Source: Tricholoma matsutake (Eukaryota > Basidiomycota > Agaricomycetes > Agaricales > Tricholomataceae). Taken from it: a stretch of 64,000 nt of DNA. The notes under the pieces are model-generated. The model was not told the origin of the DNA. It did not search any database and saw nothing but the letters and a program-made list of their open reading frames with translations. The position numbers and the translations under genes are program-made. Position 1 is the stretch's first letter. Each line of letters opens with the position of its first letter. Shown here piece by piece: positions 22,145 through 31,327 of this stretch. Where the stretch lies: positions 16,314,337 to 16,378,336 of the forward strand of contig AP026538.1 of the NCBI GenBank assembly GCA_026075535.2, in the 5' to 3' direction.

Positions 22145-22261
22145 ATGAGGGATAGACTTAGATCTATACCGCAGTTGCGCATATTTAGTCAGAATGTTAA
22201 CCGTAACTGGGGATACATGGACTCGTTACTGGCTGATTTCGTAGATGATTACGATTTGCTT
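22145..22261 (+). pseudogene. LINE-A copy 4 ORF2, 5' segment
   Basis: The first 39 codons of the endonuclease domain (MRDRLRSIPQLRIFSQNVNR), open to the B-3 insertion. The last 14 bp (22248-22261) are repeated at 22991-23004 as the TSD of B-3. Confidence 0.9.
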
Positions 22262-22990
22262 GTGTGGCGATGCCAACAGCTCTAGCAGAGCTCCAATCTG
22301 GGGAACCCTCGTTCCCAGTACAGTGCCGTCATCATCACAGATGGCCGTGCTGCTACTTGTGTGGGGCATTCCGCTCCACACCCATCACCGCCAGTCTGCT
22401 GGCTGCTGTCGGGTTGGTGACAAATGTCGCTACCCTTTACGTTCTCCCCACTGCGGGGGGGAAATTGCTATCGAGTGCATGTGCTGGCAGTGCATTTGCT
22501 TGAGGGGGGCTTTGGCCCCCTGCTTACGGCGGTTCCGGTGAATAACCAGGTGAACAACCAGCTGCCACATTACTGTTACTCGTGCATGACATGGTGATGG
22601 TCCACCTCGTTCGTCCGGGGTGGTCAATCCTCATTGGCTGGGAGTATGCGGACGGTTATTCCTCCCGCAAGGGGGGATTTACGGTGAATTGACACCACTG
22701 CGCCTGATCTGACTTTGGTTGGATATGTGGCCGGGGGACCGCTTTGCACCAGCTGACGATCTAATGGCTAGCTTTGGGAGGGGGTCCCCCCCTCCAGATT
22801 ATTGCCTTTCCTGGCTGAGAGGCCAACGTCTGTGGCACTGCCCGCCTAAAGTGGCTAAAACGAGGACCTGGGTAGGATATGGGTGAGGGGAAGCGTAGTT
22901 ATAGTAGTACCCAAGTTTGTATCCTGCTCCGCAGACTGCGATCGAGCCCCGCGTTATAAATTGTTGACCCAAAAAAAAAAAAAAAAAAAA
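22262..22990 (+). mobile_element. Element B copy B-3, 5'-truncated
   Basis: A 729-bp 3' portion of a B variant inserted in LINE-A ORF2. It is flanked by a 14-bp TSD, ATTACGATTTGCTT, at 22248-22261 and 22991-23004. It contains the GC-rich hairpin near 22503-22520 and the TTGACCC-poly(A) terminus. Its upstream part (CTGTGTGGCGATGCC type) belongs to the second B 3' subfamily, shared with B-4 and B-5. There is no full ORF. Confidence 0.9.
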
Positions 22991-22991
22991 A

Positions 22992-24856
22992 TTACGATTT
23001 GCTTTTCATCCAAGAGCCGCCCTGGCGATTGATAAGACACGCCCCTTCTGCCCACAACAGGGAAGGGGAGGAAGTTATAGGTGCACCGATGAGCCCAAAT
23101 TGGGGAACGTTAGTGCGCCCCTCGGGTATTGATTCCCCTCCACGCGTTGCTGTCTATTTCACGAACAGCATTGCTAATCTAAGACCAGGTCTCAGACGAG
23201 ACTTGATCGATAGTCGGGATATCCTCCTTTTCTCACTGGGAATAGGGGAGGACGTCATGCTACTCGCTAACGTCTACTCAGACAGCCAACACTCCGCCAT
23301 TACACTCCTCTTTGAGAAGGTCATGATGATCCCACGCCTACACTTCATGTGTGGCGACTTTAACGTGAGGCATGCATCCTGGGATCCCCAGGGGCCTGAG
23401 CACTCAATTCACGCTGACCACTTAGTGGAAACAGCCACGGCACTAGGCCTGACTAGAGCCCTACCAGTAGTGGAGGGCCCTACCCATTTTCCCCCTCAAC
23501 AGGGCCTTCACCCCACGGTGATCGACCTGATGTTCGTACCTACAGATCTTAGATTCGTACTGTACTGCGAGATCGTACCTGAAGCCAGGGGAACGTCTGA
23601 CCACGCTCCCCTGACATTAGTGCTGCCTGGCCCGGGATCTCTGGTTCCGGTCACCAAGTGGTCCATCAAAAAAGGATCCAAGGAGGAAGCGTCGTATCGT
23701 GATGCTGTCTCCTCCGCTCTAGATCTGTGGCTAAACTGGCACGGAGAAACGTCGGCAGAAATCAATGACGTCATCTCGGCGATATCAACGATTTTAAACA
23801 AGGCATGGGAAAACCATGCCAAGGAATCGCGCCTCGGCAAGTCGTCCAAAGGTTGGTGGACAGATGAATGCAGCGGCGCCCTAGACGCGTACAGGGCTTC
23901 CCGGGATGGGGAAGACTGGAAGCTTTACAGGAAAGTCATGCGACAAGCAAAGCGTGCCTTTTTTGATGACCGTATCCAAGAAGTGGCTACGATGAATAGG
24001 CGACCCTAATGCTGCATCAGATCGAGTAGTCGATCTGAGCATTCTTGATGAACTCGACCCTGTGCCTGAAAGGGTCTGGATCCCGTTCTCTGTCACGGAA
24101 ATGAAAGAAGCGCTAAACGCGTGTTCTTCCCGTTCTGCTCCAGGTCCCGATCATGTTACATGGTCGCACCTTAAACACTGGTGTAGCAACCCAGAGGTGG
24201 CAGGGCTTATCACCCGCATCGCTGAGGCATGCATCACTGCAGGCCATTGGCCAGCGCATTTTAAGGAATCCCTGTCGGTTATTATCCCGAAGCCAGGGAA
24301 ACCTAATTATTCTACCCCTAAGTCGTTCAGACCCATTGTGCTTCTGAACACTCTGGGTAAATTAGTCGAAAAGATGTTGTCCAGACGACTTCAATTTGAC
24401 GGCGTCGCACATGAGGCCTTCGAGCAGAATCAGTTCGGAGGTGTCGCCCAGCGTTCCACTGAGGATGCAGGAATCTACCTCACTCATCTTGTCAGGGCAG
24501 GATGGGCCAAGGGACTTAAGACAAGTGTTGTCGCTTTCGACATCGCTCAATTCTTCCCCTCCTTGAACCACCAGGTTCTGTTGGAGATCATCTCTCGGTC
24601 GGGGTTCCCTGCGCAAGTAGTGAACTTCTTCCGGTCTTACCTGGTCGGTCGCAAGACGACCTACAAATGGAACACTTTCTCATCGGGCTCCTTTGCAGCA
24701 GATGTGGGAGTGGGACAAGGTTCTGCCCTGTCCCCTGTCTTATCGGCGTTATATTTGACGCCCATCATGAAGCTCTTCAGAAGAAGCGAAATCGGCAGAG
24801 ATGTCGATCTCATGTCGTATGTGGATGATGGCACCCTCATCGCCCGCTCCCCACAG
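22992..24856 (+). pseudogene. LINE-A copy 4 ORF2, middle segment (EN to RT palm)
   Basis: Continues the endonuclease (CGDFNVRHASWD, SDHAPLTL) to 24007. There a deletion of about 116 bp (compared with copy 12) removes the RPWDLMSWTRQRN region and shifts the frame. From 24062 the RT is open: SAPGPDHVTW, FRPIVLLNTLGKLVEK, VVAFDIAQFFPSLNH and SYVDDGTLIARSPQ. It ends where copy 5 was inserted. Apart from the deletion I found no stop in this segment. Confidence 0.88.
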
Positions 24857-24881
24857 TTTTTTTTTTTTTTTTTTTTTTTTT

Positions 24882-25405
24882 GGGTCAAAAATTTATAACG
24901 CGGCGCCCGATCGCAGTCCGCGGTAGAGACATACAAACGAAGTACACTACGCCCAGCCCAAGTCCTCCTCCTGCTGATCTTCGCACCAACCACCTGGATA
25001 ACTGCAAAGGCCACTAAGGGGGCTCCCTTTATCGAGTAAACGGACTTGCCAGTGGTGGTGTACCGACAACCCGAGCTTGACGATGCCGTGTCCCCGAATC
25101 CCTACGGGTATGAGTGCAAGATTTAGGGGAAACTGCCGCCCCGACGTGAGCCTCTCAGCTCGGAAAGGAGAGCGTGGTCGACTAGAATCGTCGCAACGCA
25201 TAACCGACAGCGGATCTGAAAGCGCTCAGGCGCCTCCCCGAACCGGTACCTAGGTTTGTGTCCCCCCTCCCTGACAGTCGCTCCTGAACACGGGTGGGCC
25301 CCCTTTATGAGGGTTAACGGACTCGTCTGGCGCCCTATGGCCACCCCTACATACCGATAACACTAGCTAGAACCAGACGGGGGTCATACGCCCTGCGCGC
25401 ACAAC
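24882..25405 (-). other. LINE-A copy 5 3' UTR
   Basis: 524 bp between the ORF2 stop and poly(A), with no gene. It has two related blocks of the form AGTCCGTTWAC...ATAAAGGGGGCCC about 270 bp apart, and it ends in a TTATAAA...TTGACCC terminus similar to that of element B. By analogy with other LINEs the terminus may be where the RT binds its RNA. Confidence 0.7.
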
Positions 25406-28400
25406 CTATCCTGGGTCCCACGCAAGTGAGATGAACGATCCTAGTACAGGATTATTGTCCATGAATTCGTTGAAGCCTTCGACAGAGTCTGGGCTTGCAC
25501 AAGTTTCTTTGCGATCCACTTTGGGGCAGACGCGTAGCAGATGGTCTCGAGTTTGTATGTCGGGACCAAGACACCAGCATTGGTATTCCCCATCGAGGGA
25601 TAGACGTTGACGATACTCCCCTATAGGAGCATGGCCAGTAATCATACGAGTTGAATGGGAAGTCAACGTGGTGTTGCTTCCCATAACTTTCAGCCAAGGC
25701 CCACCTTTGTGAGTCGAGGGTAATACAGGTTTTCCACCTACTCCCTTGAGTTGGTAGAAGTGTCGTCCACGGTATGCAGGATCTGCAAACCGGGTGTGCC
25801 AATCCTTACAAATGGCCTTCTCGACCTGATTTTTAAGGTAGTCTAAAGATGTCCGCGGGTGTCTGCCCACGGAGATCTTGGTAGATGTAGCTACATCATG
25901 AGCCATCTTGTGTACGTTCCACTCGAATTTCGAGGGGACATGCCAGAATGTGACGTTTCTCCCCTCGTCTCCAGCTAGCCAGGGACGAAGGGAGCGACAG
26001 GCGTCCAGGGCGAAGATCTGCCCAGAGCGTGGTTTAGGATCAACTAGGGACTCAATGCCCATAGTAGAGTCCGAAAAAATAACCAACTTTTTGCATCCCC
26101 TGCTGCAAGCAGCCGAGACGCCCAGTTGGAGAGCAAAGAGTTCGACTTCTGGGGGGGTTCTCCTCCCAGAAGCTGAGACAACGCGATCAACCTGTTCTCC
26201 CTGTCCGAAGACGAGGGCGCAGGCGACCGCTTGGAATTTAGCATCTGTGGGCACCGAAGCATCCACTGCGACGACGAGAGTGTCGTCCTCGACTAGGGCA
26301 GAAGCCCAGGCCTTGTTGAGGTCACTCCTGTAAGAATTCCTTGCTCCATCCTCCTTGGAGGTGAGGCGATGAGAGGAGAAACGAGTGGGGAATAAATCCT
26401 TCACTCTGTTCCCAGGTGTGTTTTCTTCCCCAAAGGGGTCGAATTCATCGCCTGGTACGAGGGCCAGAGCTGCAGCCGAAGCGACAGATGGGCCCTGCAG
26501 GTTGAGTGTGTCGAGTACGTTCCCTCCCCAGAGTCCTAGCTCATGAGAGTGGGTAGTTCCGACGTGATTGGGCCCCAAGATCGCTCTTAGGGGGTGTGAA
26601 GGAGCCAATAGAGGGGTTCTAAACACCCCTCTGTCGACTAAGCGACGCAGCAACAGCTGCATAGGCAGCAGTCCAGCGATACTTTCCAGGCCACCAATTG
26701 GGGTGGTTCTGAATGCTCCGAGGATCCAGCGAGCAGCTATGGACTGCACCTGGGCCAATGTTTTGATGACACCTTTGACGTGAGCGCCTTTGAAGTGCCA
26801 GAGCCTGAGTCCGTATGTCATGATAGGCACAACGCACGAACGGTATAAGAGGCGCTTCTGTATAGGGGTTAACCCTCTGACCGAATTGCCGAGCATTCCC
26901 ATCGCCCTCGCCGTAGTGAGGGCTTTGGTGGAGTAAAACCGCGTGTGCTCTTTGAAGGAGAGTTTGCGGTCAAAAAAGAAGCCAAGGTACCTCCAGGTAG
27001 CCTTGGGCTTGAGAGGGGTGTTGCCCATGTATGGGGCAAAGCCGAGATCGATGGGCAGGGGAGTGAATCTCCTTGCCCTTGAGAAGTGGAAGACTTCAGA
27101 CTTGTCATGTTCCAGGACAAGACCGAGGGAGGTGAATGCCTGGAAAATCCAGCCATACGCTTTCTTAAGCAGGGGGAGATTATCCTCCAACTGTGGAGAG
27201 CGGGCGATGAGGGTACCATCGTCCACATAGGACATGAGATCGACATCTCTGCCGATTTTGCTTCTTCTGAAGAGTTTCATGATGGGCGTCAGGTATAACG
27301 CCGATAAGACTGGGGACAGAGCAGAGCCCTGCCCCACCCCCACATCTGCTGCAAAGGAGCCAGATGAGAAGGCGTTCCATTTGTAGGTCGTTTTGCGACC
27401 GACAAGATATGAACGGAAGAAATTCACTACTTGCGCAGGGAACCCCGACTGAGAAATGATCTCCAACAGAACTTGGTGGTTCAAGGAGGGGAAGAATTGA
27501 GCGATGTCGAAAGCGACAACGCTCGTTTTGAGTCCCTTAGCCCATCCTGCTCTGACCAGGTGGGTAAGATAGATACCTGCGTCCTCGGTGGAACGCTGGG
27601 CGACACCTCCGAACTGGTTTTGATCAAACGCCTCGTGTGCGACTCCGTCGAATTGAAGTCGCCTTGACAACATCTTTTCGACCAGTTTGCCCAGAGTGTT
27701 CAGGAGCACAATGGGCCTGAACGACTTAGGGGTAGAGTAATTAGGTTTCCCTGGCTTCGGGATGATAACCGACAGGGACTCCTTGAAGTGGTCTGGCCAG
27801 TGGCCAGCGGTGATGCACGCCTCAGCAATGCGGGTGATGAGCCCTGCCACTTCTGGGTTGCTACACCAGTGTTTTAGGTGCGACCACGTAACATGATCGG
27901 GACCTGGAGCGGAGCGGGAAGAACACGCGTTTAGCGCTTCTTTCATTTCTGTGACAGAGAACGGGATCCAGGCCCTTTCAGGCACAGGGTCGAGTTCATC
28001 AAGAATGCTCAGGTCGACTACTCGATCTGAGGCCGCGTTATAGGACCCATCAAGGGCAGCCCACAGAGAATCCAGATCGTTGCAGGGTTCTCCCCGGTAG
28101 GAGATAGCCTCATACGATGGAAGGTTGCGTTGACGAGTCCAGGACATCAGGTCCCAGGGTCGCCTGTTCATCGTAGCCACTTCTTGGATACGGTTGTCAA
28201 AAAAATCGTGCTTCGCATGTCGCATGATTTTCCTATAAAGCTTCCAGTCCTCCTCATCGCGAGAGGCTCTGTAAGCGTCTAAGGCACCACTGCATTCGTC
28301 AGTCCACCAGCCTTTGGACGACTTGCCAAGGCGAGATTCCTTGGCATGGTTTTCCCATGCCTTGTTTAAAATCGTTGATATCGCCGAGACGACATCATCG

Positions 28401-29275
28401 ATTTCTGCCGAAGTTTCTCCGTGCCAGTCAAGCCACGGACTTAGAGCGGAGGAGACAGCATCACGATATGATGCTTCCTCCTCGGATCCTTTTTTGATGG
28501 ACCACTTGGTAACCGGGACCAGAGATCCCGGGCCAGGCAGCACTAACGTCAGAGGAGCGTGGTCAGACGTTCCTCTGGCTTCAGGTACAATCTCACAGTA
28601 CAATACAAATCTAAGATCTGTAGGTACAAACATCAGGTCGATCACCGTGGGGTGAAAGCCCTGTTGAGGGGGGAAGTGGGTAGGGCCCTCCACTACTGGT
28701 AGGGCTCTAGTCAGGCCTAATGCCGTAGCTGTTTCCACTAAGTGGTCAGCATGAATTGAATGCTCAGGCCCCTGGGGATCCCAGGATGCATGCCTCACGT
28801 TGAAATCGCCACACATGAAGTGTAAGCATGGGATCGTCATGACGTTCTCGAATAGGAGCGTGATGGCTGAGTGTTGGCTATCCGAGTATACGTTAGCAAA
28901 TAGCATGACGTCCTCACCTATTCCCAATGAGAACAGAAGGATGTCACGATCATCGATCAGATCTCGTCTGAGACCCGGTCTTAGATTAGCGATGCTGTTC
29001 GCAAAGTAGACAGCAACGCGTGGAGGGGAATCAATACCCAAGGGGCACACTAACATTCCCCAGTTTGGGCTCATCGGTGCGCCTATAACTTCCTCCCCTT
29101 CCCTGTTGTGGGCAGACAGGGCGTGTCTTATCAGTCGCCAGGGCAGCTCTTGGATAAAAAGCAAATCGTAATCATCTACAAAATCTGCCAGCATCAAGTC
29201 CATGTAACCCCAATTTCGATTTACATTTTGACTAAATATACGTAACTGTGGGGTAGATCTAAGTCTGTCCCTCAT
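25406..29275 (-). CDS. LINE-A ORF2: endonuclease-reverse transcriptase-RNase H polyprotein
   Basis: 1289 aa, uninterrupted. It is the enzyme of target-primed reverse transcription. Domains in order: an apurinic-type endonuclease at about 10-245 (QN at 17-18, E43, CGDFN at 155-159, SDH at 237-239); a linker; RT at about 455-800 with FRPIVLLNTLG (519-529), D590 in VAFDIAQFF and YVDD at 683-686; RNase H at about 998-1130 with D1005, E1045 and D1069; and a C-terminal C-x-C-x9-H-x4-C motif at 1233-1250. This layout fits the fungal Tad-type LINE clade (inference). Other copies read IQEPPW near E43; this one reads IQELPW, of unknown effect. Its ATG follows the ORF1 stop directly. Confidence 0.95.
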   Translation of the reverse strand: MRDRLRSTPQLRIFSQNVNRNWGYMDLMLADFVDDYDLLFIQELPWRLIRHALSAHNREGEEVIGAPMSPNWGMLVCPLGIDSPPRVAVYFANSIANLRPGLRRDLIDDRDILLFSLGIGEDVMLFANVYSDSQHSAITLLFENVMTIPCLHFMCGDFNVRHASWDPQGPEHSIHADHLVETATALGLTRALPVVEGPTHFPPQQGFHPTVIDLMFVPTDLRFVLYCEIVPEARGTSDHAPLTLVLPGPGSLVPVTKWSIKKGSEEEASYRDAVSSALSPWLDWHGETSAEIDDVVSAISTILNKAWENHAKESRLGKSSKGWWTDECSGALDAYRASRDEEDWKLYRKIMRHAKHDFFDNRIQEVATMNRRPWDLMSWTRQRNLPSYEAISYRGEPCNDLDSLWAALDGSYNAASDRVVDLSILDELDPVPERAWIPFSVTEMKEALNACSSRSAPGPDHVTWSHLKHWCSNPEVAGLITRIAEACITAGHWPDHFKESLSVIIPKPGKPNYSTPKSFRPIVLLNTLGKLVEKMLSRRLQFDGVAHEAFDQNQFGGVAQRSTEDAGIYLTHLVRAGWAKGLKTSVVAFDIAQFFPSLNHQVLLEIISQSGFPAQVVNFFRSYLVGRKTTYKWNAFSSGSFAADVGVGQGSALSPVLSALYLTPIMKLFRRSKIGRDVDLMSYVDDGTLIARSPQLEDNLPLLKKAYGWIFQAFTSLGLVLEHDKSEVFHFSRARRFTPLPIDLGFAPYMGNTPLKPKATWRYLGFFFDRKLSFKEHTRFYSTKALTTARAMGMLGNSVRGLTPIQKRLLYRSCVVPIMTYGLRLWHFKGAHVKGVIKTLAQVQSIAARWILGAFRTTPIGGLESIAGLLPMQLLLRRLVDRGVFRTPLLAPSHPLRAILGPNHVGTTHSHELGLWGGNVLDTLNLQGPSVASAAALALVPGDEFDPFGEENTPGNRVKDLFPTRFSSHRLTSKEDGARNSYRSDLNKAWASALVEDDTLVVAVDASVPTDAKFQAVACALVFGQGEQVDRVVSASGRRTPPEVELFALQLGVSAACSRGCKKLVIFSDSTMGIESLVDPKPRSGQIFALDACRSLRPWLAGDEGRNVTFWHVPSKFEWNVHKMAHDVATSTKISVGRHPRTSLDYLKNQVEKAICKDWHTRFADPAYRGRHFYQLKGVGGKPVLPSTHKGGPWLKVMGSNTTLTSHSTRMITGHAPIGEYRQRLSLDGEYQCWCLGPDIQTRDHLLRVCPKVDRKETCASPDSVEGFNEFMDNNPVLGSFISLAWDPG

Positions 29276-31198
29276 TTACGTTCGGCCACCGCGTCCTGCG
29301 GGATGGTAAGTAGGAGGGGGGCGGGAGTTACGTCTCGCACTCACCTCGTCATAGCGAGCCTTGATCCAGTCACGGTCAAAGCGGTGTCGCCAGAAATTGC
29401 ATCGACGATCGTCGGATGCGTGGTTCTTCCAGCAGTTCAAGCACCTAGCCGGGTGAGGACATGCTACCCCCTCTGGGGTAGCTGGGATGGGAGGGTTCGC
29501 CTTGGCGTTTCCCTTACAGCACCCCGCTAGGGCACAATGGTGCTCCTTACGGTGTGGGCCTGCACATATCGGACACTTTGATTGTGGAGCTCTGCATGCT
29601 GGGGTGGGGTGACCCCACTTCCAGCACCGTTGACATAGTGGGAGTCCAGGATTTGCCCTGGCTGCCCTAACGTAGGCGACGTATCGTCCAAACTGGACAC
29701 CACGTCCGATAAGAGCTTTCGCTCGTGCGCCGCTGACAGAGTCAGCAACATTGAGGTAAACGGTGCACGTGTCCGACATTCTCGAATCACGGACGACCCG
29801 GGGGGGGACCTGCAGCACGGTGAGGTCAGATATGCCTGACTTCCCCAGGTGAGCTATGACGACATCGGGCGTAATCGCCTTGTCGTTTGCAATGTAGGGC
29901 ACGTCTACCAACTTGAGGTATGACATGGACGTCGGTAGCGCTGCATCGATTTGGAGCGCATAGGGGAAGGCCTTGTGGGCCGCCTCCTTGAAGCATCGTA
30001 GGTCCTCGTCTGAGGCCACTACGTCAGTGGACACCGAGAGATTCCCGGCATGCATGGAAGCAGACTGTGCCACTAGCTTAGAGTGGTGTAGTCCTAAAGT
30101 CGTCCGGACGTGGTCCAGAAAGTCAGCAGGGTTCGTCCCCTCCTCGAGGGGGGGTCGAACGTGAACAAGAACCTGTCTGCGCGACGGTCCGTGGACGGTG
30201 GGCGAAGGCTTTGCAGCCTTGGGCTTGGATGGGCCGACATGCTGCTGGATGTCAGCTAGCTTATCGGTTGGGAGCTCAGGGAAGGCCTTGGCTAGTCGCA
30301 CAAGGCCGTCCATGGATGTGTTAGGTGCACGCCCCCCAGGGAAGCGCGCGACCTGAGCAAATGTCCCCTTGCCCGAAGGCTTGGTCGACATGTTCACGGG
30401 GGGAGGAGGTCCCCTGCCCCATGATGAAGAGGTGCCCCCTGTTGGGGGTTTAGGAAGAGGTCGAGCCCCTCTTGGGCCTCGTGTCCTCGCGGATTTGTGA
30501 GGGGGGGGGCGTGGCCCATCCCATCCCTCTAGGTGCTCCGTCCTTGGGACGTCGTTGGGGTCAGTAGTCGCAGGGCATTTGCCTGCATTGCCAGCCCGGT
30601 CAATGGCTCTTCGGAGGGTTGTATTCCCCGAATCGCGATGAAACCCAACTGTGGTCGCTGCATACAGCACCGCCCCCAGTTGTTCTGCAATTTCCTGCCG
30701 TTGTTCAGCAGTAGGTTGTTGGGCTCCAGTCCTGTTTAGAACAGTAATGAATCCCTGGGCGTATTCCCCGAGGTCGTGGGCGAAGGTGACTGGACCGGCC
30801 CAATCGTCGTCCGCATCGCTCGCCATCACCGTGTCTTGGATCACGGGTTCGGGGTTGGGTGTCATGGCTTCGTCCCCCCACCTGGAGGCAGGAGTAGAAG
30901 GCGTGGTAGGAGGTGCAGGGGACGCTGTGGCCCTCCTGGGAGATAATGTCGGCACGCTGAATCGCTGTGCGCGAGGTGTGATTGTTCCGGCCCCATACGG
31001 GGAGGGAGTTGGAGAGCTTCTTTGGGACCGATGAGGGCCCACGGAAGGTGCTATCTGTGAGGATCTGCGGCCCCCAGAGGGCCGCAGCGAGTCAATGGGA
31101 TCGTCGCCAGGAGTTCTGGGCATACCGGCTCTGGAAGGGTTCCCCTCGTCCATCGCTTCGCCCGATCTCCCCCTTATTCTCGATAATGAATCAGACAT
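29276..31198 (-). CDS. LINE-A ORF1: Gag-like zinc-knuckle RNA-binding protein
   Basis: 640 aa from ATG at 31198 (MSDSLSRIRGRSGEAMDEG). I chose this start because it matches the ORF1 starts of copies 3, 9 and 12; the open frame continues 93 codons upstream, but into target sequence. The N-terminal 200 residues are Ser/Pro/Thr-rich. A central folded region carries LGLHHSKLVAQSASMHAGNLS. The C terminus has CQRCWKWGHPTPAC, a Cys/His block CPICAGPHRKEHH, and C586-x2-C589-x3-H593-x6-C600. It should bind element RNA in the ribonucleoprotein particle. It ends TAA directly abutting the ORF2 ATG. Confidence 0.93.
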   Translation of the reverse strand: MSDSLSRIRGRSGEAMDEGNPSRAGMPRTPGDDPIDSLRPSGGRRSSQIAPSVGPHRSQRSSPTPSPYGAGTITPRAQRFSVPTLSPRRATASPAPPTTPSTPASRWGDEAMTPNPEPVIQDTVMASDADDDWAGPVTFAHDLGEYAQGFITVLNRTGAQQPTAEQRQEIAEQLGAVLYAATTVGFHRDSGNTTLRRAIDRAGNAGKCPATTDPNDVPRTEHLEGWDGPRPPPHKSARTRGPRGARPLPKPPTGGTSSSWGRGPPPPVNMSTKPSGKGTFAQVARFPGGRAPNTSMDGLVRLAKAFPELPTDKLADIQQHVGPSKPKAAKPSPTVHGPSRRQVLVHVRPPLEEGTNPADFLDHVRTTLGLHHSKLVAQSASMHAGNLSVSTDVVASDEDLRCFKEAAHKAFPYALQIDAALPTSMSYLKLVDVPYIANDKAITPDVVIAHLGKSGISDLTVLQVPPRVVRDSRMSDTCTVYLNVADSVSGARAKALIGRGVQFGRYVAYVRAARANPGLPLCQRCWKWGHPTPACRAPQSKCPICAGPHRKEHHCALAGCCKGNAKANPPIPATPEGVACPHPARCLNCWKNHASDDRRCNFWRHRFDRDWIKARYDEVSARRNSRPPPTYHPAGRGGRT

Positions 31199-31326
31199 GC
31201 GCTGGTAAGACGCTATATAGACCGGATCGCTGGGATCGTAGACGGATTGAGCTACAGAAAGTGAAAACGGTGTCGACGAAAACTTCGGTGGCTGTGCACG
31301 TCGTGGTAACAAGTCAAGAAGCGATG
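31199..31326 (-). promoter_or_regulatory. LINE-A 5' UTR, probable internal promoter region
   Basis: 128 bp between the element's 5' terminus and the ORF1 ATG. Copies 3, 9 and 12 and the tip at 33661-33822 begin at nearly the same base. A LINE that transposes with its own 5' end needs a downstream promoter, so one is inferred here. No TATA box or specific factor site is evident. Confidence 0.45.
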
Positions 31327-31327
31327 G

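Larger units (their letters stand above)
24859..31326 (-). mobile_element. LINE-A copy 5, full-length with both ORFs open
   Basis: 6.47 kb with a poly(T) run (24857-24881) at the 3' end and the canonical 5' terminus CCATCGCTTCTTGACTTG at 31326. A 13-bp TSD, GCTCCCCACAGTT, lies at 24846-24858 and 31327-31339, inside ORF2 of copy 4. ORF1 and ORF2 are adjacent, both open and of full length, and the 5' UTR is 128 bp. This is the best candidate in the window for an element that was active recently. Confidence 0.93.

Noticed and set aside
24857..24881. Poly(T) tracts as transcription terminators or promoter elements
   Set aside because: Each lies at the 3' end of a minus-strand retroelement next to a TTGACCC terminus and a TSD; they are poly(A) tails.
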